A stretch of DNA of 64,000 nucleotides from Gillisia hiemivivida. Lineage in GTDB: Bacteria > Bacteroidota > Bacteroidia > Flavobacteriales > Flavobacteriaceae. The notes under the pieces are model-generated. The model was given only the letters and a program-made list of their open reading frames with translations. It searched no databases and had not been told where the DNA came from. Numbering within the stretch: position 1 is the stretch's first letter; every line of letters begins with the position of its first letter. Shown one piece after another: positions 18,538-27,792 of this stretch. A program made the position numbers and the translations under genes. The stretch is from positions 1-64,000 of the forward strand of contig NZ_VORY01000015.1 in assembly GCF_007997295.1 (NCBI RefSeq), read 5' to 3'.

Positions 18538-19104
18538 TTAGATCACTCGTCTTGCCATCACAAAATGGTCGAACCAGTAATTATCTGCTAAAGAAGATAT
18601 TATAACGCCTTTGGAAGACGAAGAGTGGATAAATAAAATATGACCCGGTTGAATCTCTACAACTAATCCCACATGATTTATCACTTTTTTGTTTTTATTG
18701 GTCTCAAAAAATAAGAGATCCCCAATATTTACATCTACTAGAGATAAGCGCTCACCTTCAAGGGACATCGCTCTAGAAGACCTTGGTAGTTCTATGTTTT
18801 CTTTTAAAAATGAGGTGAATACAAGGCCAGAACAATCCATTCCTTTTTCTGTGGTACCTCCATATTTATATTTTGTTCCCTGAAATTTTAGGGCAGTTGT
18901 AGTAATATTATAGACTCTTTTGTCTTTTGGTTCCTCTGAGGCTGGGGCTGTATTTACCTTGTTTTCTGGAGCCTTGTGATAGATAATAACTTCGTTTGCA
19001 TTCAAATTTTGTTGCACTTCAGACCTTTTAGGCTTGGAAGCCCCACAACTGCTAAGTAATAAAGCGAATAGGGAGAAAAACACATAGTAAGATAATCTAC
19101 TCAT
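18538..19104 (-). CDS. NlpC/P60 (C40) cell-wall peptidase lipoprotein
   Basis: The 188-aa lipoprotein (lipobox LLSSC, Cys at residue 20) has a C-terminal NlpC/P60 domain. The nucleophile is in MDCSGLVFTSF, the His in NHVGLVVEI, and a third polar residue in FIHSSSS. It should cleave peptide stems of peptidoglycan in the periplasm. YKYGGTTEKG before the Cys is the usual family lead-in. It begins 9 nt after lpxB ends and lies 40 nt before comEC, so it belongs to the surE-lpxB-comEC operon. Confidence 0.93.
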   Translation of the reverse strand: MSRLSYYVFFSLFALLLSSCGASKPKRSEVQQNLNANEVIIYHKAPENKVNTAPASEEPKDKRVYNITTTALKFQGTKYKYGGTTEKGMDCSGLVFTSFLKENIELPRSSRAMSLEGERLSLVDVNIGDLLFFETNKNKKVINHVGLVVEIQPGHILFIHSSSSKGVIISSLADNYWFDHFVMARRVI

Positions 19105-19113
19105 ATAAAAATG

Positions 19114-20229
19114 CTATTTCTTAATACTCTTATAAATTAGTTGGGCAGTCTTTTCACTGGCTCCTGCGCCCCCTAACTTTCTTTCTAACTCAAAATATGC
19201 CTCAAATATTGTATCCCTGTTCTCTGTATCCAATATTTTAATCAATTCACTTTTTAATTTTTTCGAATTAAAGTCATTCTGAATTAATTCTGTAACTACT
19301 TCTTTATCCATAATCAAATTAACCAACGAAATATAGTCTAAATCCACTACCCTTTTTGCTATCTGATAAGAAATTGTACTTCCTTTATAACAAACGACTT
19401 CCGGTACCTTAAACAAGGCTGTTTCTAAAGTTGCTGTCCCGGATGTCACTAAGGCCGCAGTAGAAAGGCTTAATACATCGTAGGTTCTATTCAGTACTAA
19501 ATGAACATTTTTCTTTTTTATAAAGGGTTTATAAAATTCTGCATCCTGGCTGGGGGCTCCGGCAATAACAAATTGATATTCTTTAAAATCCTCGGTAATA
19601 CTCAACATGGTTTCCAACATCTTGGAGATCTCCTGTTTTCGACTCCCTGGCAACAATGCGATAATCGGTCTTTCGTCTAGTTGATGTTTTTTTCTGAATT
19701 CATCTGGAACAACCAAATCCTTCTTCGCGATTGCATCTAGAAGAGGGTGGCCTACAAAATGTACTGGGAACTGATGCTTTTCTTCATAAAATTCTTTTTC
19801 GAAAGGAAGGATCACATACATTTCATCTACATCTCGTTTTATTGCATTTATCCTATTCTCTTTCCAGGCCCAGATCTGTGGAGAAATATAATATTGTGTA
19901 GAAATATTTAGCTCTTTTGCCCATTTGGCAATACGCATATTAAAGCCGGGATAATCTATAAAAATAATGGTGTCTGGCTTGTATTCCAGAATATCATTTT
20001 TACAAACCTTAATATTCTTTAATATGGTTCTTAGATTTGCAATCACCTCTAAGAATCCCATAAAGGCTAATTCCCTATAGTGCTTTACCAGAGTTCCCCC
20101 AGCTTCTTGCATAAGGTCTCCGCCCCAAAATCTGAATTCAGCTTCTGGATCTGCTTTTTTTAAAGCTAACATCAAATTGGCAGCATGTAGATCTCCGGAA
20201 GCTTCACCTGCAATAAGGTAATATTTCAT
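19114..20229 (-). CDS. lpxB: Lipid-A-disaccharide synthase
   Basis: LpxB joins UDP-diacylglucosamine and lipid X to form the lipid A disaccharide at the inner membrane. The 371-aa protein (usual length) starts MKYYLIAGEASGDLHAANLM, the typical GT19 opening, with FWGGDLMQEAGG following. It carries YISPQIWAWKENR, FEKEFY and HFVGHPLLD, LLPGSRKQEI, and TSGTATLETALF near the sugar-nucleotide site. It stands between a small membrane protein (214 nt upstream) and the NlpC/P60 gene. Confidence 0.97.
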   Translation of the reverse strand: MKYYLIAGEASGDLHAANLMLALKKADPEAEFRFWGGDLMQEAGGTLVKHYRELAFMGFLEVIANLRTILKNIKVCKNDILEYKPDTIIFIDYPGFNMRIAKWAKELNISTQYYISPQIWAWKENRINAIKRDVDEMYVILPFEKEFYEEKHQFPVHFVGHPLLDAIAKKDLVVPDEFRKKHQLDERPIIALLPGSRKQEISKMLETMLSITEDFKEYQFVIAGAPSQDAEFYKPFIKKKNVHLVLNRTYDVLSLSTAALVTSGTATLETALFKVPEVVCYKGSTISYQIAKRVVDLDYISLVNLIMDKEVVTELIQNDFNSKKLKSELIKILDTENRDTIFEAYFELERKLGGAGASEKTAQLIYKSIKK

Positions 20230-20300
20230 TCAAAGGGATTTTAAGTATTGAAAGTTATCAAATTGTTATCTATGTACTCCTTGCTGCTTGTCTATAATAT

Positions 20301-20347
20301 AATTGAAATGTAAAATCGAGCGGAGTCGAGATACTATTATTTCAATT
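20301..20347. repeat. Nested palindromic repeat upstream of lpxB
   Basis: Outer arms AATTGAAAT (20301-20309) and ATTTCAATT (20339-20347) enclose a TCGAGCGGAGTCGAGATA core (20316-20333), itself built on TCGA-N6-TCGA. This core is, from memory, a widely dispersed palindrome in Bacteroidota and other genomes. It lies in the 214-nt gap between lpxB and the small gene 20444-20725, where it could form an mRNA hairpin inside the operon. Confidence 0.6.
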
Positions 20348-20443
20348 CTTTGATAGAAACAAACTCTTTAAATCTTATTAATTTATTTTGAAAAATGAAT
20401 GCCAATTGAACATTTAATCAAATTCCCATATTTTCCGACGCTA

Positions 20444-20725
20444 TCAAATAAATTTGGTAACTGCTATAACCACTGCCGTAAGTACGGTCGCTAAGAGCAC
20501 ACCTCTCGCCTTGTAGAGCAGGTTCTTTTTTATAAAAACAAAAAAGGGGAAAAAATTTAAGATCGCTCCAAGCGCTATAATTTTACCTAAATAATCATTC
20601 TGAAGCGCATCCTGAATTGTAGCCTCCAGATCCATTTTCGAAAATATAAGAATATAAAAGAAAATCCCGGCTGCGTTGGTCAATAATCCAATTAGAAAAC
20701 CAATAAGAACGTGTTTTTTAATCAT
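20444..20725 (-). CDS. Small three-helix membrane protein
   Basis: The product has 93 aa with three hydrophobic segments, near residues 6-28, 45-62 and 74-92. A short charged loop (KMDLEATIQDALQNDYLG) lies between the first two and a basic KKNLLYKARG loop between the last two. The gene overlaps surE by 8 nt, which argues for real, coupled translation. A gene of this size between surE and lpxB is familiar from other Flavobacteriaceae. The function is unknown. Confidence 0.8.
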   Translation of the reverse strand: MIKKHVLIGFLIGLLTNAAGIFFYILIFSKMDLEATIQDALQNDYLGKIIALGAILNFFPFFVFIKKNLLYKARGVLLATVLTAVVIAVTKFI

Positions 20726-21500
20726 TTAGTCCCCAGTCCTTAAGATCTTTAATATAGTGATGTGCAGTAAGGTCAAATTGAACAGGGACTACAGATACAT
20801 AGCCATTTTCTAAGGCCCATTCATCTGTATCCTGCCCACTATCTTCATTCACAAACTTACCGGTCAGCCAATAGTAATCTCTTCCCTGCGGACTAGTTCT
20901 TTTATCGAATTCCTCTACCCAATAGGCTTTGGCTTGCCTACATATTTTGATTCCTTTAATTTCTCTCTCCTTTAGCTTGGGTAAGTTCACATTCAAAACC
21001 ACACCTTTTGGAAGTCCGTTTTTGAGAACTTTTCGTGTAATTGCTTTTACGAATTTCTTGGTAGGTTCAAAGTCGGCACTTAAAGAATAATCCAGTAGTG
21101 AAAATCCAATTGCGGGAATTCCTTCAATCCCAGCTTCTACAGCAGCGCTCATAGTCCCAGAGTAAATCACATTAATGGAGGAATTAGAACCATGGTTTAT
21201 TCCGCTCACGCAGAGATCGGGTTTGCGGTGTAAAATTTCTTGGGTTGCAATTTTCACACAATCTGCTGGGGTCCCAGAGCAACTATATTCTTTATGAGTA
21301 TATTTTTTATTGATTTTAACCTCGTCGCAGTAAAGTGTATCTGTAATAGTAATTGCATGTCCCATCGCACTTTGGGGGCTATCTGGAGCAACAACAATTA
21401 CATCGCCTAATTCTTTCATCACCTCAATCAATGTGCGAATTCCCGGAGCGGTGATTCCATCATCATTTGTGACTAAAATAAGCGGTTTCTCTTTAGACAT
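20718..21500 (-). CDS. surE: 5'/3'-nucleotidase SurE
   Basis: SurE is a metal-dependent phosphatase of nucleoside monophosphates. The 260-aa product opens with PLILVTNDDGITAPGI, in which NDDG supplies the metal ligands. It carries GHAITIT near residue 57, SGTPADCVKIA near 91, SGINHGSN near 109 and YSGTMSAAVEG-like YSGTMSAAVEA near 121. I use the ATG at 21500. A longer frame to 21539 adds 13 hydrophobic residues not seen in the family. It heads the surE-lpxB-comEC operon and is divergent from the protease gene. Confidence 0.95.
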   Translation of the reverse strand: MSKEKPLILVTNDDGITAPGIRTLIEVMKELGDVIVVAPDSPQSAMGHAITITDTLYCDEVKINKKYTHKEYSCSGTPADCVKIATQEILHRKPDLCVSGINHGSNSSINVIYSGTMSAAVEAGIEGIPAIGFSLLDYSLSADFEPTKKFVKAITRKVLKNGLPKGVVLNVNLPKLKEREIKGIKICRQAKAYWVEEFDKRTSPQGRDYYWLTGKFVNEDSGQDTDEWALENGYVSVVPVQFDLTAHHYIKDLKDWGLND

Positions 21501-21626
21501 AAGTAAATATTTTAAGGGTGCTAAAATTATAATTCCCAAAGGAAAGCTTATCTTAGGCGTCTAACAAATTATTTGTGCAAATGATGAGTGTTGGCACAAT
21601 TTTTAGTATATATAGATTGATATTAA

Positions 21627-23783
21627 ATGATGAAATATATTCGCTTTATGAAAAGGAACTATAAATTTTTGGTGTTAGTGTTGCTTATGGCGGCCGCATC
21701 GTGCAGCTTTACTACAAAAACTTTCAATGACCCTAATAAAGATAAATTATTAATAGATCTAATTACCTATGTCCTAGAGAAAGGACATTACGATGCTAAG
21801 ACTATAGACGATGGTTTTTCAAAAGAAGTCTATAAAGATTATTTAGATGCAATAGATCCCTTAAAACGATTTTTCTACGAGAAAGATGTGAAGGAGTTTG
21901 TTGTTTATCAAGATAAGATAGATGATCAGATAAGAGGAAAAGATCTTGCTTTTTTCAATTTAACACACGATAGGTTACTGGAAAGAATGAAAGAAGTGCG
22001 AGGAATTTATAAAGAGATTCTAGCTCAACCTTTTGATTTTTCTGAAGAAGAAGATATCAATACCAACTACGAGGAGATAGATTATATTTCTTCTAGAGCA
22101 GAATTAAAAGAGCGTTGGAGAAAGCAACTAAAATTTAGCACCTTAGGAAATTTTTACAATAGTAAAGAGGATCAGGAAAAAGCATTAGAAAAAGATCCTT
22201 CTTATAAAGTGAAATCTGATGTGGAATTGGAGAAAGAGGCTCGGGAAGCTGTTCTAACATCTATGGACGAGTATTTTGATTTTAGCGAAGAACTAGAGCG
22301 TAAAGATTATTTCTCAGTTTATATTAATGCCATTGTAGAGGAGTTCGATCCGCATACATTTTACTTTGCCCCACAAGATAAAGATAGATTTGACATTGCA
22401 ATGTCTGGGAAACTGGAAGGAATTGGAGCAAGACTACAAAAGAAAAGCGATAACATTACCATCATGGAAGTGATCTCTGGTGGGCCAGCATGGTTAAGTG
22501 ATAAATTAAGCGAAGGGGATATCATTTTGAAGGTAAAACAAGAAGATGAAGAAAATCCAGTAAGTATTGTGGGAATGCGTTTAGATGATGCGGTGAACCT
22601 AATAAAGGGGCCTAAAGATTCTAAGGTTACTTTGACAGTTAAGAAAAAGATGATGGGTAATATTGAAGATATTACGATTACAAGAGATATTGTAGAATTA
22701 GAAGAGACTTATGCAAAATCTGCTTTGGTTAATAAGAACGGAAGAGAATTCGGCCTTATCAACTTGCCTAAATTCTATTTTGATATGGAAAACTATGCAG
22801 ATAGAAATGCAGCTTCAGATGTTGAAAAAGAGATTGTAAGATTGAAAAAAGCGGGAATGGAAGGTCTTGTTTTAGATCTTAGAAACAATGGTGGTGGATC
22901 TCTCAAAACAGTTGTAGATATTGCTGGCTTATTTATTGAAAAAGGCCCTGTAGTTCAGGTGAAAAGTAAGGGGGTAGGTCAGGAAATTTTAGAAGATAAA
23001 GATCCAAGTATACTTTGGGACGGACCTTTAGTAATATTAGTAAATGAGCTATCAGCTTCAGCTTCAGAAATTCTTGCGGCAGCAATGCAAGATTACAAGA
23101 GAGCAATTATTATTGGAAGTAAACAAACTTATGGTAAGGGTACAGTTCAAAATGTAATAGATCTTAATCAAACTGTTAGGAGTAACGAATATGGAGACCT
23201 TGGCGCGTTAAAATTAACCACTCAGAAGTTCTATAGAGTTAATGGAGGTTCTACCCAGTTAGAGGGTGTTAAAAGTGATGTGGTTGTTCCAGACAGATAT
23301 AGCTTTATAGACATAGGTGAGAAAGATTATGAAAACCCATTGCCTTGGGATCAAATAAAAGCTGCCAAATATAAAATCTGGGATGGTTATATAGATTTTG
23401 AAGATGCTATTAAAAACAGTAAAGAGAGAATGACTAACAATGCACAATTAAATCTTATTGCTGAAAATGCAAAGTGGGTAAAAGATCAAAGAGATGAGGA
23501 AACGTATCCTTTGAACTATGCGGCTTATCAAAATCATAGATTGCTTACAGAAAAAGATGCTAAGAGATTCGATGCTATTTCAGATTATACCTCTAACTTA
23601 ACCTATGAGTCTCTTCCTTATGAAGTTGAAATATCTATGACGGATACTATCTTAAGAGAAAAGAGAGACAGATGGCACGAGAGTTTAACTGGAGATGTTT
23701 ATGTAGAAGAGGCTATTAATGTTCTTGAAGACATTAAGGTCAATAACATTAAAAGGGATAAGGTAGCTAACATTAAGAATTAA
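21627..23783 (+). CDS. Carboxy-terminal processing (tail-specific) protease, S41A
   Basis: This periplasmic serine protease of 718 aa is related to Prc/Tsp. A lipobox (AAASC) near residue 27 suggests lipid anchoring. An N-terminal helical region leads into a PDZ domain (about 240-330), the S41 catalytic core and a C-terminal DUF3340-like region (about 570-700). The catalytic Ser is in ELSASASEILAAAMQDY and the Lys in QTYGKGTVQNV. It likely trims lipoproteins and envelope proteins, as Prc does. An ATG at 21648 (MKRNYKF) would give a shorter signal and is a plausible alternative start. Confidence 0.94.
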   Translation: MMKYIRFMKRNYKFLVLVLLMAAASCSFTTKTFNDPNKDKLLIDLITYVLEKGHYDAKTIDDGFSKEVYKDYLDAIDPLKRFFYEKDVKEFVVYQDKIDDQIRGKDLAFFNLTHDRLLERMKEVRGIYKEILAQPFDFSEEEDINTNYEEIDYISSRAELKERWRKQLKFSTLGNFYNSKEDQEKALEKDPSYKVKSDVELEKEAREAVLTSMDEYFDFSEELERKDYFSVYINAIVEEFDPHTFYFAPQDKDRFDIAMSGKLEGIGARLQKKSDNITIMEVISGGPAWLSDKLSEGDIILKVKQEDEENPVSIVGMRLDDAVNLIKGPKDSKVTLTVKKKMMGNIEDITITRDIVELEETYAKSALVNKNGREFGLINLPKFYFDMENYADRNAASDVEKEIVRLKKAGMEGLVLDLRNNGGGSLKTVVDIAGLFIEKGPVVQVKSKGVGQEILEDKDPSILWDGPLVILVNELSASASEILAAAMQDYKRAIIIGSKQTYGKGTVQNVIDLNQTVRSNEYGDLGALKLTTQKFYRVNGGSTQLEGVKSDVVVPDRYSFIDIGEKDYENPLPWDQIKAAKYKIWDGYIDFEDAIKNSKERMTNNAQLNLIAENAKWVKDQRDEETYPLNYAAYQNHRLLTEKDAKRFDAISDYTSNLTYESLPYEVEISMTDTILREKRDRWHESLTGDVYVEEAINVLEDIKVNNIKRDKVANIKN

Positions 23784-23792
23784 AAGTTTATT

Positions 23793-23947
23793 AAGAGTCT
23801 GTTTAAAGAGTTTAATGAGTCAAAAAATTGTAGGATAATCATCCGAAATATTTCTTTTTCTAAGTTTAATTAGTTGAGATATTGAAATAATTCCTGATAC
23901 TACCTTCAAAAGTATGATGTAAATACAAACCTTTTAAACAGGCTCTT
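23793..23947. mobile_element. MITE-like element with TATT target duplication
   Basis: A 155-bp stretch has imperfect terminal inverted repeats, AAGAGTCTGTTTAAAG at the left and CTTTTAAACAGGCTCTT at the right (about 15 of 18 positions pair). It is flanked on both sides by the direct repeat TATT (23789-23792 and 23948-23951). It has no coding capacity. This is the form of a non-autonomous insertion element that duplicated 4 bp on entry, 9 bp after the protease stop. The parent insertion sequence is unknown. Confidence 0.6.
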
Positions 23948-23979
23948 TATTATGTCTGCAACTTTCCTATGAATTTCCT

Positions 23980-24057
23980 ATGAAGAGAAAATATATTTAT
24001 CCGGTTATAATCCTTGCTGTTGCTTTGCTATTGGTTTTAGTAGAAAGATGTAAATAA
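23980..24057 (+). CDS. Possible 25-residue membrane peptide
   Basis: An ATG frame encodes MKRKYIYPVIILAVALLL followed by VLVERCK and a stop: basic start, one hydrophobic helix, short charged end. It lies 30 nt past the MITE-like element, in a 390-nt gap. No ribosome binding site or homologue is known to me, so it may be chance. Confidence 0.25.
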   Translation: MKRKYIYPVIILAVALLLVLVERCK

Positions 24058-24105
24058 AACTATATTTAATCAAGAAGCCTGAGGTAAGACGACTAGTTAC
24101 TTTCC

Positions 24106-24148
24106 GATGATTCGGGAGAAAAATCGAGGAATCCCGAGCCATCAGGAT
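24106..24148. repeat. Degenerate palindrome of the TCCCGA-CCATC type
   Basis: TGATTCGGGA (24108-24117) faces TCCCGAGCCATCA (24132-24144) as an imperfect inverted repeat. The right arm matches a palindrome at 52934-52949 in 14 of 16 bases. It sits between the MITE region and the end of rodA, where it could form a hairpin at the operon end. Confidence 0.45.
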
Positions 24149-24173
24149 GTTGCACTAAACCCTCAATGTAGGA

Positions 24174-25421
24174 TTAAAAGGCCATTCTTTCAGAATCTAG
24201 CTTTATAAAGATAAAGAGTAAGATAGTAAAGCCCCATAAGCCAGAGCCTCCATAGCTAAAGAAAGGAAGTGGTATTCCAACAGTTGGAAAAATCCCTGTT
24301 ACCATTCCTATATTCACCAGAAAGTGAATAAACATAATCCCCACTAGACTGTATCCATACACTCTATGAAATGTAGATTTCTGCCGCTCTGCAAGAAATA
24401 ATAATCTAAAGAGTAGGCCCATAAACAAAAGCACTACTAAAGAGGTTCCTAGAAATCCCCATTCCTCACCAACGGTACTAAATATATAATCTGTGTGCTG
24501 CTCTGGAACAAATTGACCTTTGGTTTGTGTGCCTTCTGTCCAGCCTTTACCTAACCAGCCTCCACTACCAATTGCAATTTCACTCTGATTGGTGTTATAT
24601 CCAATTCCCCTAGCATCTACTTCTTTTCCTAAAACTATATTGAAGCGATCCCTATGGCGTTGTTCAAATACATTCTCAAAGATATAATCTACAGAATAAG
24701 AAAGTGCAACCGCACCTATAATAATCCCTAGTATAACAAGGGGTTTCGGGCGTCTCCTTTTTTTCTGAAGCAAGCTTAGTAAACAAACGACAACGACCGC
24801 AATGGCTACATAAAATGGCCCAAGAACCAAGGTTAATATAAAAACAGTTATTCCAGCAAACCCTAAGAATAGGTAAATTCCAGATAGTCCTTCTCTATAT
24901 AACGGGAATAGAAATGCTGCGTATACCATAGCACTTCCTGCATCTGGTTGAGGTAAAATAATAAGAGCAGGTAAAACGATTATAAAAAATGCCTTAAGCT
25001 GATGTGAGAATAATTTGATATTTGTTTGAATGTCTCCAAGGTAATTTGCGAGTGCCAGCGTAGTACCAACTTTCGCGAATTCTGCTGGCTGAATGCTTAC
25101 TCCGCCAAATACATACCATGAAGTAGCTCCGTTAATGGTCTTTCCGAAGGCAAAGAGCCCTAAAATGGAAACAAGTGTTATTATATAGAAAACACTCGAA
25201 AACTTCATGTAGAACTTAGCCTCAATAGATAATATGATGATGATCATAAATAAACCGAGTATGATCCAAATGGCCTGTTTCCCATAGATCTCGTTGAAAT
25301 CAAAAATCCCGGAAGGAGCATCTCCAAGTGAAGCTGAATATATGTTCATCCACCCAAAGCTTATAAGTAAAAGGTAAATTAATATGGTAATCCAATCAAA
25401 ACTAATAGTGCCTTTCGCCAT
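24174..25421 (-). CDS. rodA: Rod shape-determining glycosyltransferase RodA
   Basis: RodA is the SEDS peptidoglycan polymerase of the elongasome. The 415-aa protein has about ten membrane helices. It carries FGKTINGATSWYVFGGVSIQPAEFAKVG and LPQPDAGSA (the catalytic Asp region). EQHTDYIFSTVGEEWGF and GIPLPFFSYGGSGLWG are also typical SEDS motifs. Its first codon overlaps the last bases of mrdA (25421), and it ends the purH-mre operon. Confidence 0.96.
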   Translation of the reverse strand: MAKGTISFDWITILIYLLLISFGWMNIYSASLGDAPSGIFDFNEIYGKQAIWIILGLFMIIIILSIEAKFYMKFSSVFYIITLVSILGLFAFGKTINGATSWYVFGGVSIQPAEFAKVGTTLALANYLGDIQTNIKLFSHQLKAFFIIVLPALIILPQPDAGSAMVYAAFLFPLYREGLSGIYLFLGFAGITVFILTLVLGPFYVAIAVVVVCLLSLLQKKRRRPKPLVILGIIIGAVALSYSVDYIFENVFEQRHRDRFNIVLGKEVDARGIGYNTNQSEIAIGSGGWLGKGWTEGTQTKGQFVPEQHTDYIFSTVGEEWGFLGTSLVVLLFMGLLFRLLFLAERQKSTFHRVYGYSLVGIMFIHFLVNIGMVTGIFPTVGIPLPFFSYGGSGLWGFTILLFIFIKLDSERMAF

Positions 25422-27289
25422 TATTTATTAATTGAGAAAGGTTCTCCACTAAGTGGCTTTAAGTATTCATCTTCCAAACTATGAGTGAGTACCCAAGTTT
25501 CCATATCTTTTCTAGAAATGCTATTTTTAAGATATTTTTCTATCATTAAACTGGCAATTCTTCCGGCATATCTACCTCCCCAATATCCGTTTTCAACAAA
25601 TACAGCAATGGCAATTTTTGGATTGTCCACCGGCGCAAATGCAATAAATATTGAGTGATCTGTTAGCTGTGTTCTCTTGCCGTTTATTTTGGTAAAATTC
25701 TCAGCAGTTCCAGTTTTTCCAGCTATTTCTATCCCTGGGATTTGTAATGCAGATGCAGTACCAACTTTGTATACTTGGTGCATTCCCTCGATAACCGGAA
25801 TGAAATGCTCACTATCTATAGTGGTAAAGTTTTTCTTAGTATAATCTGGATCGGATATTGATTCACCTTCGATATTTTTTAAAATATGAGGAGTATAGAA
25901 CCAGCCTCTATTGGCAATTGTGGCGGTCATATTTGCTAACTGTATAGGCGTCATTAATACTTCTCCTTGTCCAATAGCATTAGATATAGTTGCGGTTGCA
26001 AACCACTTGTAAGTAGGATATTCGTAGATCTTGTTGTAGTATTCTGAAGTTGGGATTTTACCAGATCTACCTGCGGGCAGATCATAACCTAAGAACTCTC
26101 CTAAACCAAAACTATTTAAATGTTTCGCCCAGGTATCTATACCTTCTTGTGGAGTAGGATATTTTTCTATGATCCTCCTGTAAACGTTAGCAAAATAGGC
26201 ATTACAAGACTGAGCAATTCCCGGGATCATATCTAACGGGCTTGCATGGGCATGACAGCCTAATTTTCTACCTCGTCCATACACATAGCCTCTGTTACAA
26301 GAAAACTTATCGTGAATATCCACAACGTCTTCCTGTAGAGCAATAAGCGCATTGATTGTCTTAAATGGTGAACCTGGAGGGTATTCTGCTAATAGGCCTC
26401 GGTCGTATAAAGGTTTCGAATATGTGTCATTATAAAATTTTGTAAAATTTGCCGACCTTTTTCTGCCCACTAGTAAGGCAGGATCATAGCTAGGAGCCGT
26501 TACAAGTGAAAGGATTTCCCCCGTGGCAGGTTCTATTGCTACAATTCCTCCACGTTTGTTCTCCATCAATTTTTCGCCATATGCTTGCAGCATGGCATCT
26601 ATAGAGAGCGTGACATCTTTTCCTTTTTTTGGTAGAGTATCAAAAATCCCTTCTTTAAATGGTCCAATATCTCTATTAAATCTATCTTTCTGAATGTATT
26701 TTACGCCTTTTATACCTCTAAGCAATTCCTCATACTGACCTTCAACTCCTTGTTTTCCAATTAAATCTCCAGAAATATAATAGGGATTTTCATCAATTAT
26801 TTTATTGTTTACTTCAGCAATATAGCCTAAGACATTGGAACCGTTTTGGGTCTGATAATCCCGTAAAGACCTCTTCTGGATATAAAAGCCTGGATATTTA
26901 CGCATTTTCTCCTGAAGGTAGGCATACTCAGATTTTGTGAGCTGAGGAACAATAATAGAGGGGAGCCTCGGAGAATATATTTTTGCCTTGTCTAGTTTTT
27001 TTGAAAGTTGTTCTGGTGTGAGTTTTAAGATGCTGCAAAATTCTGCAGTGTCAAATGGCTTGATATTTCTTGGGATAGCCATTACGTCATACGAAGGTTG
27101 ATTAGAAACCAACAATTCCCCATTTCTATCAAAAATATAACCTCGCTGAGGATAATCATAAACCACCTTTATTGCATTGTCTTCACTTAAACCGGCGAAA
27201 GAATCATCTACAATCTGCAGATAGAATAATCGGCCTATAAAAATAAAGCCAGTGGTAATAATTATAATGTACAGCAACAGCCTTCTCAT
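25421..27289 (-). CDS. mrdA: Penicillin-binding protein 2 (transpeptidase)
   Basis: This is the elongation-specific transpeptidase that works with RodA. The 622-aa protein has an N-terminal membrane anchor, a PBP dimerisation/pedestal region (about 50-220) and a transpeptidase domain. Its active-site Ser is in PPGSPFKTI (SxxK), the second motif is SCN (AQSCNAYF), and the third is KTG (AGKTGTAEN). The stop overlaps the rodA start, and the start overlaps mreD by 4 nt, so translation is coupled. A Cys pair (CNRGYVYGRGRKLGC) close to the SCN motif is usual in Bacteroidota. Confidence 0.95.
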   Translation of the reverse strand: MRRLLLYIIIITTGFIFIGRLFYLQIVDDSFAGLSEDNAIKVVYDYPQRGYIFDRNGELLVSNQPSYDVMAIPRNIKPFDTAEFCSILKLTPEQLSKKLDKAKIYSPRLPSIIVPQLTKSEYAYLQEKMRKYPGFYIQKRSLRDYQTQNGSNVLGYIAEVNNKIIDENPYYISGDLIGKQGVEGQYEELLRGIKGVKYIQKDRFNRDIGPFKEGIFDTLPKKGKDVTLSIDAMLQAYGEKLMENKRGGIVAIEPATGEILSLVTAPSYDPALLVGRKRSANFTKFYNDTYSKPLYDRGLLAEYPPGSPFKTINALIALQEDVVDIHDKFSCNRGYVYGRGRKLGCHAHASPLDMIPGIAQSCNAYFANVYRRIIEKYPTPQEGIDTWAKHLNSFGLGEFLGYDLPAGRSGKIPTSEYYNKIYEYPTYKWFATATISNAIGQGEVLMTPIQLANMTATIANRGWFYTPHILKNIEGESISDPDYTKKNFTTIDSEHFIPVIEGMHQVYKVGTASALQIPGIEIAGKTGTAENFTKINGKRTQLTDHSIFIAFAPVDNPKIAIAVFVENGYWGGRYAGRIASLMIEKYLKNSISRKDMETWVLTHSLEDEYLKPLSGEPFSINK

Positions 27290-27792
27290 CGTCTTTTCGG
27301 TTTAAATAATGTCAAACTAATTAAGACTAAAAGTATAGTGAAAATACTCGTGAAAACAGTCTTTTTCAGAATTAAATATATATGAGAAAAATTGAACATT
27401 TCCAAAATGAAAAGCAATAAATTATGAAGAACCACCACAAGGATAATATAACTCAGTCGTGCTCCATATGGGGTGTTGGATAATTTTACGGTTTGGTAAT
27501 CGTAACTTATTCCGAAAGAAAACCGCAATATAATAGGGCGGATATATGCTATAAATACAGAAGCCGCGGCATGTATTCCTCCACTATCTTCAAAAGTGTC
27601 TATACTTAGCCCTAACAAAAAAGCTACAAGCATAAATAAACCTTGTGGAGTGTTAAAAGGATAAAGAATTAAAAACAGGATGTATAGATATGGATTTATA
27701 AAACCCAAAAAATTGATATTATTAAGAAGTAAGACTTGCAATAAGACCAAGACCACAAACCGGATGCTATTAGAGATAATTGTATTAGTCAT
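27286..27792 (-). CDS. mreD: Rod shape-determining protein MreD
   Basis: This is a small hydrophobic inner-membrane protein (168 aa, about five helices). Family sequence is poorly conserved, and the identification rests on size, hydropathy and position between mreC and mrdA. It carries FINPYLYILFLILYPF and GLSIDTFEDSGGIHAAAS, a pattern typical of Bacteroidota MreD. It overlaps mreC by 8 nt and mrdA by 4 nt. Confidence 0.9.
   Translation of the reverse strand: MTNTIISNSIRFVVLVLLQVLLLNNINFLGFINPYLYILFLILYPFNTPQGLFMLVAFLLGLSIDTFEDSGGIHAAASVFIAYIRPIILRFSFGISYDYQTVKLSNTPYGARLSYIILVVVLHNLLLFILEMFNFSHIYLILKKTVFTSIFTILLVLISLTLFKPKRR

Noticed and set aside
21591-21610. TTGGCAC stretch upstream of the protease gene resembling a sigma-54 site
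   Set aside because: The second half (TTGC at the right spacing) is absent, and no activator context is seen.
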